DNA of 51,153 nucleotides from an uncultured Spirochaetaceae bacterium (lineage in GTDB: Bacteria; Spirochaetota; Spirochaetia; Sphaerochaetales; Sphaerochaetaceae): NCBI GenBank assembly GCA_944389105.1, contig CALXLD010000034.1, positions 1-51,153 of the forward strand. The letters run 5' to 3'. The stretch's first letter is position 1. Each line of letters begins with the position of its first letter. The notes beneath the pieces are model-generated. The model did no database searches. It was given only the letters and a program-made list of their open reading frames with translations, and had not been told where the DNA came from. This document shows positions 43,750 through 51,153 of the stretch, piece after piece. The translations under genes and the position numbers were made by a program.

Positions 43750-44178
43750 TCAGTTCTTCTTCAGAAGATCTCTGATTTCAGTAAGCAGCTGGATGTCTGC
43801 AGGAGGTGCAGCAGCGGCTGCTTTTGCTTTTTCCGTTTCAACCTTCTTCTTTGCTGTCTCTGCAAGTTTGTTGAATGCCTTTATCATGATAAAAAGCGCA
43901 AATGCAATGATGATGAATGAAATGATTGAATTGATGAATGCACCGTAGCGGATAGCAACCTCCGGAGATGTTTCTGTTGCATGCCGCAGAACTATCTGAA
44001 GCTCTGAGAAGTCAACTCCGCCGACGAGGACTCCGATTATCGGATTGATGATATCATTTACAAATGAGTTGATGATTGCTGTGAATGCAGCACCTACTGC
44101 AATGCCTACTGCCATATCGAAGACATTGCCGCGTGAGATGAATTTCCTGAATTCAGCAAAGAATCCTTTTTCTTTCAT
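43750..44178 (-). CDS. mscL: Large-conductance mechanosensitive channel
   Basis: 142 residues. Starts MKEKGFFAEFRKFISRGNVFD, followed by TM1 (MAVGIAVGAAFTAIINSFVN) with the pore-lining Gly residues, a periplasmic loop, TM2 (INSIISFIIIAFALFIMIKA), and a cytoplasmic helix ending in IQLLTEIRDLLKKN. This is the normal length and plan of the pentameric MscL valve, which opens on sudden osmotic downshift. It is a single-gene unit. Confidence 0.96.
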   Translation of the reverse strand: MKEKGFFAEFRKFISRGNVFDMAVGIAVGAAFTAIINSFVNDIINPIIGVLVGGVDFSELQIVLRHATETSPEVAIRYGAFINSIISFIIIAFALFIMIKAFNKLAETAKKKVETEKAKAAAAAPPADIQLLTEIRDLLKKN

Positions 44179-44298
44179 GTTTTCCCCTATCCAGATTAGA
44201 ATACAGAGGAGAAGTATATAGAGTTGCAGTTATTAAGAAAAGACTTTCTTCCCAAAGAGGACCATCCCTGCCCGCATCTGAATCTGGCTTAATATCCG

Positions 44299-44316
44299 TT
44301 CAGAACCGGTCCTGAA
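44299..44316. promoter_or_regulatory. Operator-like palindrome upstream of the second MATE gene
   Basis: TTCAG-A-ACCGGT-C-CTGAA is an 18-base dyad with one mismatched pair. It lies three bases upstream of the -35 of the MATE promoter, a position typical of activator sites. Confidence 0.5.
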
Positions 44317-44319
44317 TAC

Positions 44320-44348
44320 TTCACCTTGTCTGATGAGGTGAATATAAT
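44320..44348 (+). promoter_or_regulatory. Promoter of the second MATE gene
   Basis: TTCACC, 17-base spacer, perfect TATAAT. The -35 and spacer also form a 7-bp hairpin (TTCACCT/AGGTGAA). Confidence 0.6.
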
Positions 44349-44366
44349 CACCAGCAGGTTCTCAAA

Positions 44367-45734
44367 ATGAAGACTTCAGGACTTGCTAATACACATCGGG
44401 ATATATTGAACGGGCCAATGCTTAGCGGGATAGTGTTGTTTGCGCTTCCGATTGCCCTGAGCAGCATTCTGCAGCAGTTATTCAATTCAGTGGATGTTGC
44501 TGTTGTCGGACATTTTGCCTCGGATGCAGCAGCTGCGACAGCCGCTGTAGGATGCAATGGTCCGATTATAAACATGATCATCAACCTGTTCGTGGGCATC
44601 TCTGTCGGTGCGAATGTCGTCATTGCAAATTACATCGGACAGGGGGATAGGAAAAAGGCTTCAAGTGCCGTGCATACCTCAATGACAGTGGCTTTGATAA
44701 GCGGTATATTCCTCCTTTTTTTTGGCCTCTTGATTTCACGGCCCATACTTGAGCTGATGAATACTCCGGAAGATGTGCTTGATTATGCTGTTGACTATCT
44801 GAGGATCTATTCCCTAGGGCTTCCTTTTGTCATGATCTATAATTTCGGATCGGCAATCCTCAGATGCATAGGTGATACAAAGCGCCCTCTTTTCTGCCTT
44901 ATAATCTCAGGTGTTCTCAATGCCTTCCTTAATCTCTTCTTTGTAATCGTATTCCACCTTGATGTTGAGGGAGTTGCAATTGCTACCGTGATATCCAATA
45001 TTGTAAGTTCGATGCTTGTCCTTCTTTTCCTGATCCGTGAAAAGAGCGAGATCCATCTGGATATCAGAAGGCTGCATATTGATAAACATGATTTCTCAAG
45101 GCTGATGAAGATCGGTCTCCCTGCGGGTATCCAGTCTGTAGTATTCTCGATAAGCAATGTTTTCATTCAGTCCGTTCTGAATCGTTTCGGAACAGATGCT
45201 GTTGCAGGTTCAGCTGTCACTCTGAATTATGAAAACACCACATATTTTACAATCTCCGCATTCTCGCAGGCGACAATTACATATACAAGCCAGAACTACG
45301 GAGCCGGGCGCTATGACAGATGCAGGAAAGCATTCAGGATAAGCCTCCTGATGAGCCTGCTTGTAGCAGGGGTCCTGAGCAATACATTCAAAGCAGGCCA
45401 TGATATATTCATCTCTGTCTTTACATCTGATCCTTCTGTGGCCGAGTATGCGTATGTGCGGATGCAGTATCTTTTCATGTTCTATCTGCTGATATCCGCT
45501 TATGAAATACCGGGAGCTGCGCTAAGAGGAAGAGGACATTCGCTTGCTCCTGCTTTGATTACGGTGTTCGGAACTTGTGTCTTCCGCCTCTTCTGGGTCT
45601 ATATTGTCCCTGAACTGAACCCGTCTCTCGGAGCCCTTTACATGGTTTATCCGATTTCCTGGCTGCTTACAGGGATTATTGTAGGTATTACGTACATTGT
45701 GCTGTCGGGAAGGGAATACAGAAAGGCTAAATAA
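44367..45734 (+). CDS. MATE family efflux transporter (second copy)
   Basis: 455 residues, twelve hydrophobic segments. It opens with MLSGIVLFALPIALSSILQQLFNSVDVAVVGHFAS, the same region that identifies the first MATE gene at 10482, and both contain AGIQS(V/I)(V/M)(F/Y)(S/T)ISN in the middle. They are clearly related but diverged paralogues. It exports organic cations or metabolites; the substrate is unknown. AGCAGG precedes the ATG. A palindrome directly upstream of its promoter suggests regulated expression, unlike the first copy. Confidence 0.92.
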   Translation: MKTSGLANTHRDILNGPMLSGIVLFALPIALSSILQQLFNSVDVAVVGHFASDAAAATAAVGCNGPIINMIINLFVGISVGANVVIANYIGQGDRKKASSAVHTSMTVALISGIFLLFFGLLISRPILELMNTPEDVLDYAVDYLRIYSLGLPFVMIYNFGSAILRCIGDTKRPLFCLIISGVLNAFLNLFFVIVFHLDVEGVAIATVISNIVSSMLVLLFLIREKSEIHLDIRRLHIDKHDFSRLMKIGLPAGIQSVVFSISNVFIQSVLNRFGTDAVAGSAVTLNYENTTYFTISAFSQATITYTSQNYGAGRYDRCRKAFRISLLMSLLVAGVLSNTFKAGHDIFISVFTSDPSVAEYAYVRMQYLFMFYLLISAYEIPGAALRGRGHSLAPALITVFGTCVFRLFWVYIVPELNPSLGALYMVYPISWLLTGIIVGITYIVLSGREYRKAK

Positions 45735-45850
45735 ATCAGCGCTTTTAATTGAATTCAGCGTGGCCATATGCTAAGATTCCGCTGACGGAGGGCTGAGAAT
45801 GTCATCAATCTATACCATGAACTGAAAACTTGCTGATTCTGGAGGATCTG

Positions 45851-47368
45851 ATGTATTTGCAGCTTGAATGTATTTCTTTTTCATACCCCGGTGCAGGGTT
45901 TCCGATATTTTCGGATTTATCTTTATCATTCTCAGAGGGCTGGACTGTAATAGCTGGAGCAAATGGCACCGGCAAAAGTACGCTTATGTCCATAGCCGCC
46001 GGATTAATACAGCCTGATTCAGGGCGTGTAAGAAGAAGTGGCGAAGTCATAGTGTGTCCTCAGGTTTTCGGTGGACTGGAACCGGAAGACTGGGGCAGTA
46101 TTTTTTCCAATGACAACAATACCGGGCGGCTGAAATCCATACTTTCAATATCCGATGAGATGATAGAACGGGAATATACTCTTTCCGGTGGAGAAAAAAA
46201 GAGGCTACAGCTTCTTTCTGCGCTATCCCATTCTCCAGAGATCCTTATTCTGGATGAGCCTACCAATCATCTTGATGGATACAGCAGGAATCTCATGGTT
46301 GAAGCTCTACGTGCATTTGATGGAATCGGGATCATCATAACGCATGACAGAGCATTTGCTTCTGCACTCTCTTCCAGAACAGTGCTTCTTGACCGCAGTA
46401 TGGATGAGGCGGCTTCTGCGGAGATTATCCCGCTTCCCCTTGCAGAAGCCCTAGATGAAAGCGAGAGACGAAGGAAAGCCGGCCGGGCAGCATATGAGAG
46501 TATTTCAGATGCTGCAGCGGCGGAGGATTTGATAGCTCGGAGGCTCAGCGAGAGAAGTCATGAAAAACAGAAAGCCTTGTCCAAGAAAGGAATAAGCAGC
46601 AAGGACCACGATGCGAAAGCGAAGATCGACGGAGCCAGGCTGACGGGAAAAGATGCCTCACTTGATGGAGCCATAAGGAATCATCTATCCCGTTCCAGAC
46701 AGCTTGATGAGAAGCTTTCCTCGGTCAGAAAGCCATTGCTGAGGAAAGAAGGGCTGACGCTTATGGATGGCATGTATGTCCCTGATTTATCTTTTCCTGA
46801 AAGCATTCTCTATATAGGGGACTATTCTCTATCTGTCCCGTCTCTTTCAATAAAGGCCGGATCCCATATTGCCATTACCGGAATGAACGGAAGCGGCAAG
46901 ACTCTTTTTCTCAGATCCTTTTATACGTACTTATCCGAGCATGGAAAGCAGCATTATGTTCTGTATCTTCCGCAGGAATTCAGCAGCAGCGAAACAGAAG
47001 CACTCCTTTCCGCTTTCCGGTCTCTTGATGATGAAGAGCGGGGTCTTGTTCTTTCCGACATGTACAGAATGGGATCGAATCCTTCTGCATTGTTCTCCCC
47101 AGCCTCTCTGAGTCCAGGGGAGATGAAGAAGCTTGCTATAGCGCTTTCGAGAAAGGATGGACGCTCAGTGCTTCTGATGGATGAACCTACGAATCACCTC
47201 GATATAGTTTCAATGAGAATACTTGAGAAAATGCTTCGGGATGATGGAAAGGATCTTACGATGATTCTTATAAGCCATGATGAGGCATTTCTTGCATCCT
47301 GTACCGATACTTCATGGAGGATTGAGAGGTCTGGAAATGAAGGCAGGCTGATGGTGTTGTCATTATAG
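45851..47368 (+). CDS. ABC-F type ATPase with two nucleotide-binding domains
   Basis: 505 residues from ATG 45851, with GGAGGATCTG upstream. There are no membrane segments. Domain 1 has Walker A AGANGTGKST, signature LSGGEKKRL, and Walker B ILDEPTNHLD. The linker contains GISSKDHDAKAKIDGARLTG, typical of ABC-F proteins. Domain 2 has Walker A TGMNGSGKT, a variant signature LSPGEMKKL, and LLMDEPTNHLD. ABC-F proteins bind the ribosomal E site and either rescue stalled translation or protect against antibiotics; which applies here cannot be told. The gene next to it is an exporter, which would fit a resistance role but proves nothing. Confidence 0.88.
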   Translation: MYLQLECISFSYPGAGFPIFSDLSLSFSEGWTVIAGANGTGKSTLMSIAAGLIQPDSGRVRRSGEVIVCPQVFGGLEPEDWGSIFSNDNNTGRLKSILSISDEMIEREYTLSGGEKKRLQLLSALSHSPEILILDEPTNHLDGYSRNLMVEALRAFDGIGIIITHDRAFASALSSRTVLLDRSMDEAASAEIIPLPLAEALDESERRRKAGRAAYESISDAAAAEDLIARRLSERSHEKQKALSKKGISSKDHDAKAKIDGARLTGKDASLDGAIRNHLSRSRQLDEKLSSVRKPLLRKEGLTLMDGMYVPDLSFPESILYIGDYSLSVPSLSIKAGSHIAITGMNGSGKTLFLRSFYTYLSEHGKQHYVLYLPQEFSSSETEALLSAFRSLDDEERGLVLSDMYRMGSNPSALFSPASLSPGEMKKLAIALSRKDGRSVLLMDEPTNHLDIVSMRILEKMLRDDGKDLTMILISHDEAFLASCTDTSWRIERSGNEGRLMVLSL

Positions 47369-47391
47369 GGGATAGCTGCAAGTCTGTAAGC

Positions 47392-47400
47392 TGCTATAAT
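47392..47400 (+). promoter_or_regulatory. Extended -10 promoter of the GNAT gene
   Basis: TGCTATAAT. A second TATAAT at 47415-47420 is part of a 14-base palindrome (CTATAATATTATAG) in a very A/T-rich stretch up to 47450. Confidence 0.5.
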
Positions 47401-47470
47401 ATAACCCACTAACCTATAATATTATAGCTGTATATATATATCTTATATAGCCCGGAGGGAAGGAGGCGCC

Positions 47471-47974
47471 ATGATTTCATACAGGATCGTTACGGAAGAA
47501 GATGCGGAGGCTTATCTTGAATTCTTCAGGAAAGTTGTCTCTGAGACGGATAACCTTGCCTGTTCTCCAGAGGATGCAGAAAAAATGACGGTTGAGGATG
47601 AACGTGATTTCATAAAGGCAGCAGCTGCATCCGGCTCGGTTTCAGTGGCAGCTTTCGATAAGGATACTATCCTTGGTTCCTGCGATATCCGGATCTCTGC
47701 AAGAAAGAGGCTGAGGCACAGGGGAGAAATGGGTATTGCTGTAAGAAGAGAATGCTGGGGATCTGAGGTAGCTGGCAGAATCCTTAGCCTTGCACTGGCC
47801 GAAGCAAGGAAAAGAGGTGTTAGGAAAATTGATCTTACAGTCCGTTCCGACAATGAAAGAGCAAAAGCATTTTATAAAAAGAACGGCTTCGGGTATGCAG
47901 GCTCTGACCGGATGCTTTTCTGCATCGATGGTGAGTATGCTGACGGAGAGAGGTATGAGCTGATTCTCAGCTGA
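47471..47974 (+). CDS. GNAT family N-acetyltransferase
   Basis: 167 residues of the RimI/RimL-like acetyltransferase fold. The acetyl-CoA-binding motif A region reads RHRGEMGIAVRRECWGSEVAGRIL, followed by RGVRKIDLTVRSDNERAKAFYKKNGF, the usual motif B. The acceptor may be an amine, a small molecule or a protein N-terminus; it cannot be told. GGAAGGAGGCGCC precedes the ATG. It has its own promoter and is followed by a separately transcribed kinase gene. Confidence 0.9.
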   Translation: MISYRIVTEEDAEAYLEFFRKVVSETDNLACSPEDAEKMTVEDERDFIKAAAASGSVSVAAFDKDTILGSCDIRISARKRLRHRGEMGIAVRRECWGSEVAGRILSLALAEARKRGVRKIDLTVRSDNERAKAFYKKNGFGYAGSDRMLFCIDGEYADGERYELILS

Positions 47975-48015
47975 GGTCTTCTGCCTTTTTTCAGGAAACT
48001 GATTTTCTCATTTGA

Positions 48016-48043
48016 TTGCAATTGTTTTTCAGTACATCATTAT
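48016..48043 (+). promoter_or_regulatory. Likely promoter of xylB
   Basis: TTGCAA, 16-base spacer, CATTAT, about 20 bases before the start codon. Confidence 0.35.
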
Positions 48044-48064
48044 GTAAGTACTTGGGAGGATGAT

Positions 48065-49549
48065 GTGGGATTGTATTTAGGTGTTGATCTTGGGACATCT
48101 GCAGTTAAGGTTATATTGAGCGATGCTGATGGTACTGTTCTTAATACAGCAACCAGAGAGTATGAACTGCATTTTCCACATCCCGGCTGGGCGGAAGAGG
48201 ATCCATCTGATTGGTGGAATATGACGAAGGAAGGTATAAAGGAAGTCCTTCAAGGGTATCCCGCCTCTGATGTGAAAGCATTGGCTGTTGCTGGGCAGAT
48301 GCATGGTCTTGTGACACTTGATGAAAATGATGAGGTCATCAGACCTGCTATATTATGGAATGATGGCAGATGTGACAAGGAAACAGATTATCTGAATAAT
48401 ACAGTTGGCAGGGATTATCTATCTGCACATTCGGCTAATATTGCCTTTGCCGGTTTCACTCTGCCGAAGATTCTCTGGATGAAGAACAATGAAAAAGAGG
48501 CTTTTGATCGGATAAGGAAGATAATGCTCCCTAAGGATTACATCAATTACAGGCTCACGGGGGTATTTGCGACGGATTTCTCCGATGCTTCCGGTATGCT
48601 TCTGCTTGATGTGAAGAACAGGTGCTGGTCTTCCGAGATGATTGCCCTTGCAGGTATTCATCGTGATATGCTGCCTGATCTGTATGAAAGCTATTGGAAA
48701 ATAGGGACAGTCAAGGAAGATGCTGCTGTAGAACTTGGGCTTGGAAGCAGCGTAGCTGTAGCAGCGGGAGCTGGCGACAATGCTGCGGCAGCTATCGGAA
48801 CGGCAACAGTCGGGAATGGCAGATGCAACATCAGCCTAGGAACCAGCGGCACGATATTCATATCATCAAAAGACTTCATTATTGATAAATTCAATGCCCT
48901 TCATAGTTTTGCACATGCAGATGGAAACTATCATCTTATGGGATGCATGCTTTCGGCAGGATCTGCCAGCAGATGGTGGATGCAGAATGTTCTTGGAACG
49001 CATGATTATTCTGCGGAAGAGGCTCTGATAAGCGATGACAGACTTGGAAAGAACAATGTGTTCTTCCTCCCGTATCTTATGGGGGAACGCAGTCCTATCA
49101 ATGATACCGATGCCAGAGGTACATTCACCGGAATCAGCATGGATACGGTTAAGTCCGATCTCACGCAGAGCGTACTTGAAGGCGTTGCTTTTGCCTTCCG
49201 TGATAGCTTCGAAGTTGCCAGATCGCTTGGCCTTGCTATCAGCAGAAGCACTATATGCGGCGGAGGAAGCAGAAGTCCTTTATGGCGGAAGATCATTGCC
49301 AATGTGCTTGCCATTCCTCTTGATATCCTTGAGACAGAACAGGGGCCGGGATTTGGTGCTTGTATTCTTGCTATGGTTGCGGATGGACGTTTCTCTTCTG
49401 CTGAGGAAGGGGCTATGAAGCTTGTGAAGATCAAGGAGACGATTTATCCGGATGAAAAGCTTGTCAGAGCTTATGATGAACGCTATTCAGAATTCAGGGA
49501 AATCTATCCGTCGATGAAGGATTTATTCAGGAAGCTGGCTGGTAAGTGA
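48065..49549 (+). CDS. xylB: Xylulokinase (FGGY kinase family)
   Basis: Phosphorylates D-xylulose to enter the pentose phosphate pathway. 494 residues from GTG 48065, four bases after GGGAGGA; a TTG at 48071 giving MYLGVDLG is the alternative. The N-terminus GVDLGTSAVKVILSDADG binds phosphate; GWAEEDPSDWW, VAGQMHGLVTLDE, AILWNDGRCDKE, AGAGDNAAAAIGT with the likely catalytic Asp, and NISLGTSGTIF follow. The sugar-binding motif QMHG matches XylB rather than glycerol kinase. Xylose isomerase is not adjacent. The 214 bases after it (49550-49763) hold no gene or strong structure that I can see. Confidence 0.9.
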   Translation: MGLYLGVDLGTSAVKVILSDADGTVLNTATREYELHFPHPGWAEEDPSDWWNMTKEGIKEVLQGYPASDVKALAVAGQMHGLVTLDENDEVIRPAILWNDGRCDKETDYLNNTVGRDYLSAHSANIAFAGFTLPKILWMKNNEKEAFDRIRKIMLPKDYINYRLTGVFATDFSDASGMLLLDVKNRCWSSEMIALAGIHRDMLPDLYESYWKIGTVKEDAAVELGLGSSVAVAAGAGDNAAAAIGTATVGNGRCNISLGTSGTIFISSKDFIIDKFNALHSFAHADGNYHLMGCMLSAGSASRWWMQNVLGTHDYSAEEALISDDRLGKNNVFFLPYLMGERSPINDTDARGTFTGISMDTVKSDLTQSVLEGVAFAFRDSFEVARSLGLAISRSTICGGGSRSPLWRKIIANVLAIPLDILETEQGPGFGACILAMVADGRFSSAEEGAMKLVKIKETIYPDEKLVRAYDERYSEFREIYPSMKDLFRKLAGK

Positions 49550-49763
49550 AAAATAGCCCTCATTCCTGACTGATGAGACTCTGGTAATAGGCAATAGTGT
49601 TGTTGAAAAGGCGAATCACGGGAGTGGGGGATAGATTAATGTTTTCCTCCGGGACACTGTGAACTTATTCTTCAGATCATTAGTATGATTGTAGCGGAAA
49701 GCGAGCAGAAGATTCCGTCAGTATCATCCAGATACCTTTGTCATCTTCTGCCGAGGGAACATA

Positions 49764-50381
49764 TCACCTTATGAAATTGGTCAGGATTTTTGGATTGTCT
49801 GGATGTTCGAGTCCTTTTGTTCTGCCTATTTCTATGCATTTGAGAAGCCATGCCATGTTCTTCCCGATGTTTCTCATGGTCATAATGCCTTCCTCATCCT
49901 GCAACACCTCATCTGGATTGTTGCCATAGACATGATTCCAGTATGTTGATGATACGACAGGCATTGATGATATCGTGAAATACTTGTTTATTACATCGAA
50001 AGACGCTGTTGTCCCAGCTCGCCTTGCGCTGAGAACTGCTGCTGCAGGTTTGTATGCGAATGCTTTCCCGCCAGAATAGAATGCTCTGTCCATGAATGTC
50101 AGCAGTCTCCCGCTCGGATGGGCAAAATATACAGGTGATCCGAAGATGAATCCATCGGCATTCTCTGCTTTATGTACGAATTCGTTGACTTCATCGTGGA
50201 ATACGCATTCTCCATCAGTTCTGCATTTCCTGCATGCGAGGCAGTCTGGCAGAGCCTTGTTTCCGATGAAGATATCCTCTGTTTCTATTCCTTCTTCTCT
50301 GAGTGCCTCTGCAACAATCTGCAAAGCCTTGCCTGTACAGCCATCGCGTCTGGAACTGCCATTAACCAGAAGTACTTTCAT
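49764..50381 (-). CDS. NAD(P)H-dependent flavodoxin-like oxidoreductase, iron-sulfur flavoprotein type
   Basis: 205 residues from ATG 50381 (AAGGAA just upstream; the open frame continues to 50432 without support). It starts with the FMN phosphate-binding loop MKVLLVNGSSRRDGCTGKAL and has ADGFIFGSPVYFAHPSGRLL, typical of FMN-reductase/iron-sulfur flavoproteins. A cysteine cluster CLACRKCRTDGEC (near 47-59) may hold a [4Fe-4S] centre as in methanogen iron-sulfur flavoproteins. It probably transfers electrons from NAD(P)H or ferredoxin in an anaerobic redox or oxygen-defence reaction. Its real partner is unknown. Confidence 0.85.
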   Translation of the reverse strand: MKVLLVNGSSRRDGCTGKALQIVAEALREEGIETEDIFIGNKALPDCLACRKCRTDGECVFHDEVNEFVHKAENADGFIFGSPVYFAHPSGRLLTFMDRAFYSGGKAFAYKPAAAVLSARRAGTTASFDVINKYFTISSMPVVSSTYWNHVYGNNPDEVLQDEEGIMTMRNIGKNMAWLLKCIEIGRTKGLEHPDNPKILTNFIR

Positions 50382-50535
50382 TTCCTTATTTCTCCTGTCA
50401 ATGAATTTATTGCTGCTTTTGATATAAGGCAATGGAACATACAGTATGGTTTTGTGGATTATTGCTTGGTTTCAGTATCGTGGACTGATGGAGAAGCAGC
50501 AAAGAATTTTAATAACTGCCTACTAATCGGTTTTT

Positions 50536-50808
50536 ATGGTTTTCTCGATGTCTGATGTATGGTTTATGTACTATCATAAAAATGTGAGTAGATTGAATCC
50601 TTCTTGGACAGATATGTTTTCTTCTGTGATTCTTGCCCGGGGGTATAATTATTATATTTCTGGACATGTTCTGGAGATTGAAGAAAACTCTGAGGGCTAT
50701 ACGGCGACAGTAGAGGGGGCAGAGACCTATACTGTAACTTTAAATATTAATGCGGGGGAGCTAATTGATGCTGATTGCTCATGCCCATATTCCGCTGATG
50801 GAAATTCT
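50536..50808 (+). pseudogene. SWIM zinc-finger protein, 5' fragment broken by an insertion
   Basis: The frame starts MVFSMSDVWFMYYHKNV (start uncertain among 50536, 50548 and 50566) and runs through SSVILARGYNYYISGHVLEI and TYTVTLNINAGELIDADCSCPYSADGN. This is the N-terminal SWIM region that in SNF2-like helicases and related proteins continues with a CxH pair. The expected CKH is missing: at 50809 the sequence changes to an IS end and the frame runs on into the element as meaningless residues to 50964. The rest of the gene would lie beyond the far end of the element, outside the window. Confidence 0.75.
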
Positions 50809-51153
50809 GGATCTTTACAGAATTGTGTGGGATTTATACCTGTAAGGACCCCTGAGAGAAGCAAACATAATCTTCAAGAAGAAGTATTCAGTATCCCTGT
50901 AGCCATAGGCTTTTCTCCGTATTGTCTTGATCATATTGTTGATTCCCTCAACCCTTCCGGATGAGATTGGGAACTTTGCATGATAGACAATTCCCATAAG
51001 ATGCCTCTGTACCGTATCACAGAAAGAAAAAATCTCCGGGACTCCGCTCTGCATGGCAAGCTTCATCCATGTCTTCATCCCCTTATACAGCTGTGTGATG
51101 CTTGTGACAGAGTAAGCAAGATTGAATTGTTCGAGAAGGAGATAGCAGACAGA
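50809..51153. mobile_element. ISL3-type insertion sequence, partial
   Basis: The left boundary is set by the break in the SWIM gene and by a GGATCTTTACAGAATTGTGT end, which resembles ISL3-family terminal repeats. GAAATTCT (50801-50808) is the candidate target-site duplication, eight bases as usual for the family. The far end is not in the window, so neither repeat nor duplication can be confirmed. Confidence 0.75.
50815..51153 (-). CDS. ISL3 family transposase, C-terminal part
   Basis: The frame is open to the end of the window (113 codons seen); the N-terminal zinc finger, HTH and first catalytic residues lie beyond. The visible end has ISSGRVEGINNMIKTIRRKA and YGYRDTEYFFLKIMFA, the strongly conserved C-terminal motif of ISL3 transposases that contains the last catalytic Glu. 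It ends just inside the element boundary, as expected for an IS carrying a single gene. A GTG/ATG-type start at 51078 would only be an internal Met. Confidence 0.9.
   Translation of the reverse strand, partial: SVCYLLLEQFNLAYSVTSITQLYKGMKTWMKLAMQSGVPEIFSFCDTVQRHLMGIVYHAKFPISSGRVEGINNMIKTIRRKAYGYRDTEYFFLKIMFASLRGPYRYKSHTIL

Noticed and set aside
49550..49763. Possible RNA gene between xylB and the flavoprotein gene
   Set aside because: Only short unstable hairpins can be drawn; no promoter, terminator or known RNA motif was found.
1..51153. CRISPR array, prophage, toxin-antitoxin or restriction system
   Set aside because: No regularly spaced direct repeats, phage structural genes, paired toxin-antitoxin frames or methyltransferase motifs were seen anywhere in the window.

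Overview
The window looks like a chromosomal segment of an anaerobic spirochaete, most likely a Sphaerochaetaceae-type (Sphaerochaeta/Bullifex-like) gut or sediment organism. This rests on an acetate kinase with a C-terminal extension, lysine-rich H1-like protein, TPR proteins, several exported beta-rich proteins without good names, homopolymeric G tracts at promoters, and Firmicutes-like sugar genes (galactokinase, GH36 alpha-galactosidase). No flagellar gene or rRNA is present. The assignment is inference from gene content, not from a marker gene.

Layout. 1-414: 3' end of an Rpn/PD-(D/E)XK transposase-like gene. 451-3905 (minus): trxB, tsaB, tsaE and a TPR gene, tightly overlapped, preceded by a 6S-like structured RNA. 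3972-6351: a membrane-anchored coiled-coil protein, an exported protein, tRNA-Pro(UGG) with a strong promoter, nth, and a small hypothetical gene. 6380-10472: rpmB, then a ThrA-like protein (pseudokinase plus homoserine dehydrogenase, with an in-frame TAG in the 5' part) and thrC. 10482-14550 (minus): recQ-galK and a MATE exporter. 14734-16057: a lipoprotein gene behind a poly-G promoter. 16300-19699: ackA, an exported protein, a catalytically odd murB. 19753-22361: cysS and an ECF sigma/anti-sigma pair. 22363-24104 (minus): glgA and a DUF6506-like gene. 24193-25771: a second lipoprotein behind a second poly-G promoter, then an orphan HTH gene. 25845-28496: valS. 28538-33603 (minus): dat-ddc (1,3-diaminopropane synthesis) and an alpha-galactosidase. 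33816-38138: H1-like protein, a large exported outer-membrane-like protein, a helical-repeat exported protein, a GT4 glycosyltransferase. 38146-41855 (minus): lon and a U32 protein. 41994-49549: acyl-CoA synthetase, mscL, MATE exporter, ABC-F ATPase, GNAT, xylulokinase. 49764-51153: an iron-sulfur-flavoprotein-like reductase and a SWIM-domain gene broken by an ISL3-type element that runs off the window.

What stands out. (1) Two unlinked lipoprotein genes share one promoter design: TTGACA, an A/T-rich GAAC-containing spacer, a run of 9 or 10 G, then the -10 region, with a 19-base spacer in both. Slippage in the G run would change spacer length, so this looks like a phase-variable surface lipoprotein switch. 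(2) The ThrA-like protein has lost the kinase active-site motifs but keeps ACT-type regulatory motifs and an intact dehydrogenase, and its N-terminal part carries an in-frame TAG. (3) The MurB homologue appears to lack all three catalytic residues. (4) A 167-nt structured RNA with 6S-like architecture lies upstream of the TPR-tsaE-tsaB-trxB operon. (5) Five genes lack a Shine-Dalgarno and have a -10 hexamer ending 6-8 bases before the start codon, suggesting leaderless mRNAs. All of these come from reading the sequence alone; no database search was possible.
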